From: a bacterium | GTDB lineage: Bacteria > CG2-30-53-67 > CG2-30-70-394 | DNA length: 9,238 nucleotides | Assembly (NCBI GenBank): GCA_024278555.1 | Contig: JAJRSX010000169.1 | Coordinates: 1-9,238 of the forward strand | Reading direction: 5' to 3' | Position numbers and translations under genes: made by a program | The notes under the pieces: generated by a model | Database searches by the model: none | Told to the model about the DNA's origin: nothing | What the model saw: the letters and a program-made list of their open reading frames with translations, nothing else | In this document: piece after piece, positions 1 through 5,126 of the stretch | How positions within the stretch are numbered: position 1 is the first letter of the stretch | How the letters are laid out: each line of letters starts with the position of its first letter

Positions 1-23
1 CCCCATCCCCCATTCCCCATTCC
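1..23. repeat. Pyrimidine-rich heptamer repeat (CCCCATY)
   Basis: The window opens with consecutive 7-mers CCCCATC, CCCCATT and CCCCATT. The same purine/pyrimidine-skewed heptamer pattern occurs on the opposite strand near 8562-8593 and 9063-9106, and in this orientation at 8679-8710. It lies just upstream of the flgE ribosome binding site. It is cut by the window edge, so its full extent is unknown. Confidence 0.5.
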
Positions 24-62
24 GCGAGCGTAGCGAGCCCACCCCTAACCAAGGAGTCCCCC

Positions 63-1346
63 ATGTCCATCCTCTCCTCCCTCTTCTCCGGCATCAGCGG
101 CCTGAACACCAACGGCAACGCCATGTCGGTGATCGGCGACAACATCGCCAACGTCAACACCATCGGCTTCAAGTCCACCTCGGTCACCTTCGAGGACCTG
201 CTGGGCGCCAGCGTCGGCCAGGGCAACGCGATCGGCGCCGGCACCACCCTCTCCAGCCTCAACTTCGACTTCAACCAGGGCGCCTTCGAGACCACCGGCG
301 TGGCCACCGACCTGGCGATCGACGGCAAGGGATTCTTCATCGTCAACAAGGACGGCTCCAACTACTTCGCCCGCGCCGGCCGCTTCCACTTCGACAAGAA
401 CGGCGTGCTGATCAACAACGCCGGCTACCACGTCCAGGGGTTCCAGGCGGACGAGAACGGCAACGTCACCAGCCAGGTGGGCGACCTGAGCGTCGAGCAC
501 AACGCCCCGCCCCAGGCGACCACCGAGGTCAACGTGGCCGCCAACCTCGACTCGCGGGTCGACACTCCCCCCGCCTTCGACATCAACGATACCGCCACCA
601 CCGCAAACTTCTCCACCACCCTGTCGATCTACGACTCCCTCGGTAACGCCCACTTCCTCAACTTCTTCTTCCGCAAGGCCAGCCCCCTGAGCTGGGAGTG
701 GCACGCGGCGGTGCCGAAGGACGACGTCACCAACCCCCTGGCCACCGACACCTCTCTCACCGAGGTTGGTGACGGGCTGCTCACCTTCAGCACCGGCGGC
801 GCCCTCTTCGACGAGACGACCAACACCCCGCTCACCATCAAGTGGAAGAGCGGCGCCGCCGACTCCTCCATCGCCGCCGACTTCGGGACCAATATCAACA
901 CCGAAGGGTCGACCACTGGGCTGGACGGCACCACCGACTTCGGCAATGAGTCGTCGGTGGTCACCCAGACTCAGAACGGCTTTGGCGCCGGCTCCCTGAT
1001 CAACATGGCGGTCAACCCGAACGGCGACATCGAGGGGGTCTTCTCCAACGGCGGCTCGCGGGTCCTCGGCCGGATAGCGCTGGCCTCCTTCGCCAACCAG
1101 GGCGGCCTGCGGCGCCTGGGCGGCGGCATCTTCGTGGAGACCACCGACTCCGGTCAGGCCCTGGTGGGCGGTCCCGACACCGGCAGCCGCGGGGTGATCA
1201 CCTCCGCCGCCCTGGAGAAATCGAACGTCGACCTCGCCACCCAGTTCGTCAACATGATCCAGATCCAGCGCGGCTATCAGGCCAACACCCGCACCATCCG
1301 CACCACCGACCAGATGCTCGTGGACCTCATCGGCCTGATCCAGTAG
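63..1346 (+). CDS. flgE: Flagellar hook protein FlgE
   Basis: FlgE is the structural subunit of the flagellar hook, the curved joint between rod and filament; it is exported by the flagellar type III system. The 427-residue product starts with the rod/hook N-terminal signature (SGISGLNTNGNAMSVI, then NIANVNTIGFKS, about residues 9-39). It continues with a GFFIV segment near residue 90 and a variable middle region of the FlgE D2 type. It ends with the conserved C-terminal helix (FVNMIQIQRGYQANTRTI, then DQMLVDLIGLIQ). Both termini form the coiled-coil D0 core in this family. AAGGAG at 51-56, six bases before the ATG, fixes the start. Length is in the usual range. No other flagellar gene follows: trmJ comes next, separated by hairpins. 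FlgF and FlgG share the terminal motifs, but this length and middle region favour FlgE. Confidence 0.95.
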   Translation: MSILSSLFSGISGLNTNGNAMSVIGDNIANVNTIGFKSTSVTFEDLLGASVGQGNAIGAGTTLSSLNFDFNQGAFETTGVATDLAIDGKGFFIVNKDGSNYFARAGRFHFDKNGVLINNAGYHVQGFQADENGNVTSQVGDLSVEHNAPPQATTEVNVAANLDSRVDTPPAFDINDTATTANFSTTLSIYDSLGNAHFLNFFFRKASPLSWEWHAAVPKDDVTNPLATDTSLTEVGDGLLTFSTGGALFDETTNTPLTIKWKSGAADSSIAADFGTNINTEGSTTGLDGTTDFGNESSVVTQTQNGFGAGSLINMAVNPNGDIEGVFSNGGSRVLGRIALASFANQGGLRRLGGGIFVETTDSGQALVGGPDTGSRGVITSAALEKSNVDLATQFVNMIQIQRGYQANTRTIRTTDQMLVDLIGLIQ

Positions 1347-1347
1347 C

Positions 1348-1370
1348 CATTTTTCGCTACGCGAAAAATG
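1348..1370. terminator. Hairpin directly after flgE, possible terminator
   Basis: A perfect 10-bp stem (CATTTTTCGC paired with GCGAAAAATG) closes on a 3-base TAC loop, beginning one base after the flgE stop. The A/T-rich base of the stem resembles a bidirectional terminator, but there is no extended U-tract after it. It may instead be a palindromic repeat unit. Termination is inferred. Confidence 0.5.
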
Positions 1371-1372
1371 AT

Positions 1373-1395
1373 CGCCCTTCGCGACGCGAAGGGCG
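1373..1395. repeat. Second hairpin of the flgE-trmJ gap
   Basis: A perfect 10-bp stem (CGCCCTTCGC paired with GCGAAGGGCG) closes on a GAC loop, two bases after the first hairpin. Stem length, loop length and the central TCGC-N3-GCGA core are the same as in the first hairpin, which suggests a repeat family rather than two independent terminators. Confidence 0.6.
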
Positions 1396-1407
1396 GGGTT
1401 GATTGGA

Positions 1408-1441
1408 GTTACACTCCGCGCCCATGGGCGCGGAGTGTAAC
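1408..1441. promoter_or_regulatory. Perfect 34-bp palindrome centred on the trmJ start codon
   Basis: The half GTTACACTCCGCGCCCA (1408-1424) is followed with no spacer by its exact reverse complement (1425-1441). The dyad axis falls between the A and T of the ATG at 1424-1426. As RNA it would fold into a long GC-rich stem with the start codon in the loop or top of the stem. As DNA it could bind a dimeric protein or form a cruciform. Its regulatory role is inferred; the symmetry is directly visible. Confidence 0.6.
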
Positions 1442-2230
1442 CATCCACCGGCGATCATCCTGGTCGGCTGCCAGATCCCCGGGAACCTCGGGGCGGTGGC
1501 GCGGGCCATGGGCAACTTCGGCGCCCACGACCTGCGCCTGGTCGGCGGCTGCGCCGCGGACAAGCACGAGGCGGTCACTCGCGCCCGGGAGATGGTCCCG
1601 ATCCTGGAGGCGGCGCGCCCCTTCGCCACCCTCAAGGAGGCCCTCACCGGCATCCACCACGCCTTCGCCGCCACCCACCGGCGCGGCAAGGGGCGCGCCG
1701 CCCCGATGTTGCCCGGCGCGGCGATGGAGCTCGCCGGCGCCCTCCCCGCCGGCGAAGGGTGGGCGCTCGTCTTCGGCAACGAGACCTCCGGTCTGTCCAA
1801 CGACGAGGTCCTCCACTGCGACCACCTGGTCGCCATCCCCACCCAGACGGACCACCCCTCCCTCAACCTCTCGCACGCGGTGACCATCCTCCTCTACGCC
1901 TGGACGATCTCCGACCACACCCCCTCGCCACCGGCAGCCACCCCGGTGGCCTCCGCCGAAGAACGGCGAGGCCTCTACGAGCACATGTCCGAAACCATGC
2001 TGCGCACCGGCTACCTCGACCCCCTCAACCCGGACCGCACCCTCCGCCACCTCGCCCGCATCCTCTACCGGGCGCGCCCCACCTCCTTCGAGGTCACCCT
2101 CATGCGCGGCTTCTTCCGCAAGCTCGGCCACCTCGCCGACCGCGCCGGCCGCCCCTCCGCCGAAGAGCTCACCCGCACCTACAAAGAAGAGGCCGCCACC
2201 CACCGGCCGCCCCCGCCCTCCAAGAAGTAG
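1424..2230 (+). CDS. trmJ: tRNA (cytidine/uridine-32-2'-O)-methyltransferase TrmJ
   Basis: This is a SPOUT-superfamily (SpoU/TrmH class) enzyme that uses S-adenosylmethionine to methylate the ribose 2'-OH of tRNA position 32; family members act as cytosolic dimers. The 268-residue product has motif 1 (IPGNLGAVARAMGNFG, about 18-33, with the conserved N and R). The cofactor-knot motifs are VFGNETSGLSNDE (about 116-128) and IPTQTDHPSLNLSHAV (about 138-153). A helical TrmJ-type C-terminal extension follows (about 175-260). FGNETSGL is a mild variant of the common FG-x-E-x-x-GL pattern. The ATG at 1424 is the only plausible start before motif 1, apart from an in-frame TTG at 1403. It sits at the centre of a palindrome, and only a weak GGAG (1405-1408) lies upstream. 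TrmH-family paralogues are possible, but the IPT...SLNLSHAV pattern and C-terminal extension favour TrmJ. Confidence 0.85.
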   Translation: MGAECNHPPAIILVGCQIPGNLGAVARAMGNFGAHDLRLVGGCAADKHEAVTRAREMVPILEAARPFATLKEALTGIHHAFAATHRRGKGRAAPMLPGAAMELAGALPAGEGWALVFGNETSGLSNDEVLHCDHLVAIPTQTDHPSLNLSHAVTILLYAWTISDHTPSPPAATPVASAEERRGLYEHMSETMLRTGYLDPLNPDRTLRHLARILYRARPTSFEVTLMRGFFRKLGHLADRAGRPSAEELTRTYKEEAATHRPPPPSKK

Positions 2231-2260
2231 CCCGCGTCAACGCGATGCCCGGCGGGCTGG

Positions 2261-2314
2261 GTGCCGAGTGGGGTCTTAACGCAGAGACGCAGAGAGGCGA
2301 GAGACGCGGAGGGG
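2261..2314. repeat. ACGCAGAG-type repeat, left copy flanking mazEF
   Basis: Starts with GTGCCGAGTGGG, then TAACGCAGAGACGCA and a degenerate run of ACGC/AGAG units ending in GACGCGGAGG. It matches 3119-3178 in the same orientation with a few substitutions and small indels. The 2231-2350 gap downstream of trmJ contains this element and no gene. A short GCCC-GGC-GGGC stem near 2248-2258 is too weak to call a terminator. Confidence 0.7.
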
Positions 2315-2350
2315 GCGTTCAACCGCGACGGGTGCGGGCGACGCCGACGA

Positions 2351-2694
2351 TCACAAATCTCCGACCAGAGTTTGAATTTTTGCCAACACCTCCTCAATAA
2401 CTTCAGTCGGCACCGTGCCCATGTGTTTCGCCTGCCGGGCGCGCCAGTCGAGGCTCTTGATTTGATCGCGAGGATGGCGCCGGAGGCACGTAGCCCCGGT
2501 GGGAGCACGACCTCGAATGGGTACCGCTTGACGTGCGATGTAACCGGGCAAAACAACGCGAGACCCACTTTCGCGTTGTAGGCTTTCGGGGACACCACGA
2601 GGGCTTATCGATGACCTGCTTGCTCATGCCCTGCCTGCGGATTGAATTGCAGCCGGACAACATCGCCGCGGTCGGGAACATACCGGCAAGGCAC
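2351..2694 (-). pseudogene. mazF: Degraded MazF/PemK-family endoribonuclease toxin
   Basis: MazF toxins cleave mRNA at short sequences and are neutralised by MazE. A GTG at 2694 shares its G with the mazE stop (TAGTG), the usual coupling. From it the frame reads YVPDRGDVVRLQFNPQAGHE and continues AGHR, then hits TAA at 2605-2607 (codon 30), where the family has the Pro of RPALVVSP. The same frame continues ALVVSPKAYNAKVGLALFCP and on to the FEVVLPPGLRASGAILA region. A single-base loss near 2466-2470 then shifts reading to the frame encoding DQIKSLDWRARQAKHMG and EEVLAKIQTLVGDL, ending at TGA 2351-2353. The 344 nt equal one base short of a normal 114-residue MazF. Stop and frameshift together should abolish the toxin. 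Sequencing error could explain one lesion, less easily both. Confidence 0.85.
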
Positions 2695-2936
2695 TACCAA
2701 CTCTCCCGCCCTTGAGGTGCACCTACGTCAACCTCGCCATGGAGGTTCTCCCTGGTTACCTCCGACAGAAGATCTTGAAGCTGGAACGTCCGTGCGCGGA
2801 CCGGCTTCACAATGATCTTCCCGTCACCAACGGAGATATCGACGGTGCAGCCTTCTTCTACGGCCGCCTCCGCCGCAAATGCCTTCGGGATACGGAGGCT
2901 CAGGCTGTTGCCCCACTTCTGGACCTTTGCAAGCAT
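2694..2936 (-). CDS. mazE: MazE/AbrB-type antitoxin
   Basis: This 80-residue SpoVT/AbrB-fold protein would bind DNA as a swapped-hairpin dimer through residues 1-46 (KVQKWGNSLSLRIPKAFA, then VDISVGDGKIIVKPV). Its C-terminal tail (LQDLLSEVTRENLHGEVD, then GRESW) is of the type that wraps the MazF toxin. The ATG at 2936 is preceded by GAGGAG (2944-2949) with a 7-base spacer, so the upstream in-frame extension to 2996 is rejected. Its TAG overlaps the GTG of the mazF remnant by one base. The antitoxin frame is intact although the toxin is broken. In the family MazE represses its own operon; whether that persists here is unknown. It may also neutralise another MazF in the genome. Confidence 0.88.
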   Translation of the reverse strand: MLAKVQKWGNSLSLRIPKAFAAEAAVEEGCTVDISVGDGKIIVKPVRARTFQLQDLLSEVTRENLHGEVDVGAPQGRESW

Positions 2937-2967
2937 GACGACGCTCCTCACATATGTATCTACAATG

Positions 2968-2996
2968 CCTCTACGCACAGACAACCTTCCGGTCAA
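2968..2996 (-). promoter_or_regulatory. Candidate mazE promoter
   Basis: On the minus strand TTGACC (2991-2996) and a weak TAGAGG (2968-2973) are separated by 17 bases, giving a start about 25 nt before mazE. An alternative pair, TTGTCT (2979-2984) and GATACA (2955-2960) with 18-base spacing, would start transcription inside the ribosome binding site. A small ACATATGT palindrome lies at 2950-2957. All assignments are weak. Confidence 0.22.
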
Positions 2997-3030
2997 GGAC
3001 CGATCTCGACGCTTAACGACGAAAGCTCAC

Positions 3031-3057
3031 ATGAAGGGCATGAAGGACACGAAGGGG
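3031..3057. repeat. Short 9-bp tandem repeat (ATGAAGGRC-like)
   Basis: Three consecutive 9-mers read ATGAAGGGC, ATGAAGGAC and ACGAAGGGG. They lie just before an ACGCAAAG-type repeat in the gene-free stretch upstream of mazE. The 9-base period could be taken for coding sequence, but no recognisable protein is encoded. Confidence 0.55.
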
Positions 3058-3065
3058 GAACGGCT

Positions 3066-3100
3066 CAACGCAAAGACGCCAGGACGCAAAGGCGCAAGGG
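3066..3100. repeat. ACGCAAAG-type repeat
   Basis: CAACGCAAAGACGC, then a slightly irregular AGGACGCAAAGGCGCAAGGG. It belongs to the same family as the units at 2278-2314, 3136-3176, 5031-5064 and, inverted, 5083-5107. Period is about 8 bases with purine substitutions. Confidence 0.65.
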
Positions 3101-3118
3101 GTAGTGGGCCGAGAGGTC

Positions 3119-3178
3119 GTGCCGAGTGGGCTCTCTAACGCAGAGACGCAAAGAGGGGGAGGTGCAGAGGACGCGGAG
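3119..3178. repeat. ACGCAGAG-type repeat, right copy flanking mazEF
   Basis: Begins GTGCCGAGTGGG and continues TAACGCAGAGACGCA, matching 2261-2314 in direct orientation over its length, including the terminal GACGCGGAG. The two copies bracket the mazE/mazF remnant, with about 805 bases between them. Confidence 0.7.
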
Positions 3179-3297
3179 AACCACATCGGCAGGGCCTACC
3201 GACCCACCAAGGGGCCTTCCTCCCCGCCCCACCCATTCTGTCAGCCCTGTTCACTGTCTGTGCGCTCCACGTCGGCGGGCGAGTAACCGTGGAGTAT
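3179..3297. other. Intergenic stretch without a supported gene
   Basis: Between the ACGCAGAG repeat and the 35-bp tandem array I find no recognisable coding sequence, RNA gene or clear promoter. Reading frames that cross it run into the repeats on either side. The full gene-free interval is 2937-3544, and its other contents are listed separately. Confidence 0.5.
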
Positions 3298-3430
3298 AAG
3301 GTAAAGAACTGACCCCACGGCTTCACGGCTTTAAGGTAAAGAACTGACCCCACGGCTTCTAAAGTATAAGGTAAAGAACTGACCCCACGGCTTCGGCTTC
3401 AACTTCGGCTTCTACTGACCCCACGGCTTC
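3298..3430. repeat. Tandem array, 27-bp core at a 35-bp period
   Basis: Three identical 27-bp cores begin at 3298, 3333 and 3368, exactly 35 bases apart. Each reads AAGGTAAAGAACTGACCCC and then ACGGCTTC. The 8-base linkers differ (ACGGCTTT and TAAAGTAT), and TATAAG precedes units 1 and 3. A truncated fourth unit (ACTGACCCCACGGCTTC) lies at 3414-3430 after a CGGCTTC/ACTTCGGCTTC slippage-like stretch. The array lies beyond the 3' end of the nap operon. The opposite strand reads GGGGTCAGTTCTTTACC. I believe similar motifs occur as dispersed proteobacterial repeats, but that is from memory. No encoded function is apparent. Confidence 0.85.
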
Positions 3431-3453
3431 CTTCCCGCCACCCAAAAGGCGGA

Positions 3454-3506
3454 CCCCGACGCGCGTCTCCTCCTCACCGCCGTGTGGCGGTGTACCGACG
3501 TCGGGG
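3454..3506 (-). terminator. Nested hairpin downstream of napB, possible terminator
   Basis: An outer 8-bp stem (CCCCGACG 3454-3461 with CGTCGGGG 3499-3506) encloses a 7-bp inner hairpin (CACCGCC, loop GTGT, GGCGGTG, 3475-3492). It begins about 38 bases past the napB stop on the minus strand, where the nap transcript would end. There is no U-tract, so it may stabilise the 3' end rather than terminate. Confidence 0.35.
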
Positions 3507-3544
3507 CCCGCCCATGGGACGAGCAGTTGCCTATCGCGGCTGCG

Positions 3545-4066
3545 CTAGAAGTTGCTCTTCACCCACGGCTTCACCTTTGCCTGGGGGACGTGGCACTGGG
3601 TGCAGAGGTAGCGAGCGCCGAGGATACCGTGGGCGTCGGGGAGCTTCGCCTGGCGGTAGGTCTGGATGCCGTTGCGGGCGTCGCGGTTGTAGGCGGTGCG
3701 GTAGTCGTCGACGAAATGGCTGGTGGGGACGCGCGGTGCCTCGCCCGCCTCGACCTTGCCGGCGGCCTCGGTGGAGTGGCAGGTGAGGCAGCTATTCTCC
3801 TCGGCGCTGACGGCCATGTCAGTGGTGTCGTGGGGAATCTGCGGTGGCGCCCCTGGGTAGGCCCGCGGCAGGGGCTTGGCCTCGCCCGGGTCGGGGGCGG
3901 CGAAGCTCACCGCCGGGGGCGGGATCTGCGGCTTGCCGGTCTCCTGCGCCCACTTCGGGGTGGGGCCGTTGTCCGCCGCCACATTGGCGGCTGGCGAGGT
4001 GTGGCCGGCACAACCGGCGATCATGAGGGCGGCGGTGGCGATGGCGGTGAGGATCGTGGTTTTCAT
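3545..4066 (-). CDS. napB: Periplasmic nitrate reductase diheme cytochrome c subunit NapB
   Basis: NapB is the small electron-transfer subunit that passes electrons from the quinol dehydrogenase to NapA. The 173-residue product has two c-type heme sites, CLTCH (93-97) and CTQCH (155-159). The family context is conserved: PPQIPH (His79, probable distal ligand), PTSHF (His117) and CHVPQA after the second heme. The start at 4066 has AAGGAGG upstream, formed in part by the napH TAA stop, so napH and napB are tightly coupled (11 bases apart). The N-terminus MKTTILTAIATAALMIAGCAG ends in a lipobox-like IAGC (Cys19). A roughly 50-residue Pro/Ala-rich linker follows before the conserved core. Classical NapB has a cleavable signal peptide, so the lipobox is unusual. 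It is the last gene of the operon in this window; no napC follows. Confidence 0.93.
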   Translation of the reverse strand: MKTTILTAIATAALMIAGCAGHTSPAANVAADNGPTPKWAQETGKPQIPPPAVSFAAPDPGEAKPLPRAYPGAPPQIPHDTTDMAVSAEENSCLTCHSTEAAGKVEAGEAPRVPTSHFVDDYRTAYNRDARNGIQTYRQAKLPDAHGILGARYLCTQCHVPQAKVKPWVKSNF

Positions 4067-4077
4067 GGTGCTCCTCC

Positions 4078-5010
4078 TTAGGTGGGGGTTACGGCGTTAG
4101 GGCGTGGAATGGGGCGGCCCGCCCCGCTCGTGCGGAAGGCGAGCTTCATGGTCAAGGCACCTGTGGGGCAGTCGTCGATACAGGCGCCGCACAGGGTGCA
4201 GTCGCCGGAGATGACGGCGGTGGTCTCGCGATCGATGGGCGGATCGAGGATGCGCGGGGTGATGCAGTAGCGGGCACAGACCTTGCACTCGTCGCAGACG
4301 GCGTGGTCGATCTCCACTCGCACCGGGCTCACCTTGCCGATGAGGCCGTAGAGGGCGCCCACGGGGCAGAGGGACTCGCACCAGCCACGGCGCGACACGA
4401 GGAGCTCGAAGGCGACCACCAGGGCGACGACGAAAAGCCCTGAGGTGACCCCGAAGGCGACGGCGCGGGAGACGGCGAAGATCGGCGAGATGAGCTCGAA
4501 ACAGGTGAGGCCGGTGGCGGCGGAGACCACCAGAGAGAGGAGCAGGAGGCGGTACTTGAGGCTCGGGTCGAGCTCGCGGGTGCGAAGATTGAAACGCTTG
4601 CGGATCCGCCGGTTCACCGGCTCGGCCACGTCAAGCACCGTGCCCAGGGGGCAGACCCAGCCGCAGAAGGCGCGGCCGCCGAGGAGCCAGTAGAAGGCGG
4701 CGACGATCAGGGCGGCGACCAGGAGCTTCACGGTCACCTGGTGGGAGGCGGCGAAGACCTCGAGGACCGCCATGGGGTCGGCGAGGTTGAGGCTCAACGG
4801 CCCGAGGTGAAACCCGGAGGCGGCGAAGTGGCCCTGGATGAGCCGCTCGCGCACGGGGTTGTCGGCGCCGCGGCTGTGCGCGGTCCAGGCGTGGGTCGCC
4901 GGGTAGACGGCGAAGAGCGCCAGACAGGCAAGCTGCACCAGCCGCCGCACCTTGGTCCAGGTGTGCGGCAGGGTGTCGCGGTTGCGATGCGGGACGTTGG
5001 GGACGGCCAT
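4078..5010 (-). CDS. napH: Ferredoxin-type membrane quinol dehydrogenase subunit NapH
   Basis: NapH is an integral membrane Fe-S protein that, with NapG, oxidises quinol and passes electrons to periplasmic NapB/NapA. The 310-residue product has about four or five hydrophobic segments (roughly residues 24-42, 93-111, 152-171 and 185-206). Two C-x3-CP motifs follow membrane segments (FCGWVCPLG near 116-120, WCESLCPVG near 211-215). Two [4Fe-4S] ferredoxin motifs lie in the C-terminal domain (CDECKVCARYC near 239-249, CTLCGACIDDCP near 271-282). I chose the ATG at 5010; an in-frame TTG lies one codon upstream at 5013. No strong ribosome binding site is visible for either. The gene is separated from napG by an inverted-repeat element rather than the usual short gap or overlap, so its expression may be uncoupled from napG. 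Confidence 0.93.
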   Translation of the reverse strand: MAVPNVPHRNRDTLPHTWTKVRRLVQLACLALFAVYPATHAWTAHSRGADNPVRERLIQGHFAASGFHLGPLSLNLADPMAVLEVFAASHQVTVKLLVAALIVAAFYWLLGGRAFCGWVCPLGTVLDVAEPVNRRIRKRFNLRTRELDPSLKYRLLLLSLVVSAATGLTCFELISPIFAVSRAVAFGVTSGLFVVALVVAFELLVSRRGWCESLCPVGALYGLIGKVSPVRVEIDHAVCDECKVCARYCITPRILDPPIDRETTAVISGDCTLCGACIDDCPTGALTMKLAFRTSGAGRPIPRPNAVTPT

Positions 5011-5020
5011 CAATCCAACT

Positions 5021-5125
5021 CAGTGTTTTTCAACGCAAGGACGCAGAGGCGCGAAGACGCAAAGAAAAGCCAATATTTTTCCCTTGCGTCTTTGCGTCTT
5101 TGCGTTGAGTAGTACGTGTTCACTG
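5021..5125. repeat. Inverted-repeat element filling the napG-napH gap
   Basis: Left arm CAACGCAAGGACGCAGAGG, then CGCGAAGACGCAAAG (5031-5064); right arm CTTGCGTCTTTGCGTCTTTG, then CGTTG (5083-5107). The arms are imperfect inverted copies of the ACGCAAAG family, separated by an A/T-rich loop around CCAATATTTTT. Outer CAGTG (5021-5025) and CACTG (5121-5125) are also inverted, placing the element's edge one base from the napG stop and about 10 bases from the napH start. In the nap mRNA it would form a long intercistronic stem-loop. Confidence 0.75.
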
Positions 5126-5126
5126 C

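Noticed and set aside
45-1448. Long minus-strand open frame across flgE
   Set aside because: Antisense shadow of a GC-rich gene: highly biased Val/Gly/Glu composition with no domain. The plus strand encodes an unmistakable FlgE.
2251-2270. Terminator after trmJ
   Set aside because: Only a 4-bp stem (GCCC-GGC-GGGC) and no U-tract.
2179-2681. Three overlapping minus-strand open frames that could be separate small genes
   Set aside because: Two of them are pieces of one MazF sequence joined by a frameshift and interrupted by a stop. The third is an out-of-frame shadow.
2694-2996. 100-residue version of MazE starting at 2996
   Set aside because: The ATG at 2936 has GAGGAG at good spacing and begins at the conserved AbrB fold; the extension would cover the likely promoter.
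3298-3430. Possible CRISPR array
   Set aside because: Cores of 27 bp recur at regular spacing, but the linkers are only 8 bases and partly repetitive. There is no cas gene. It is a short tandem repeat.
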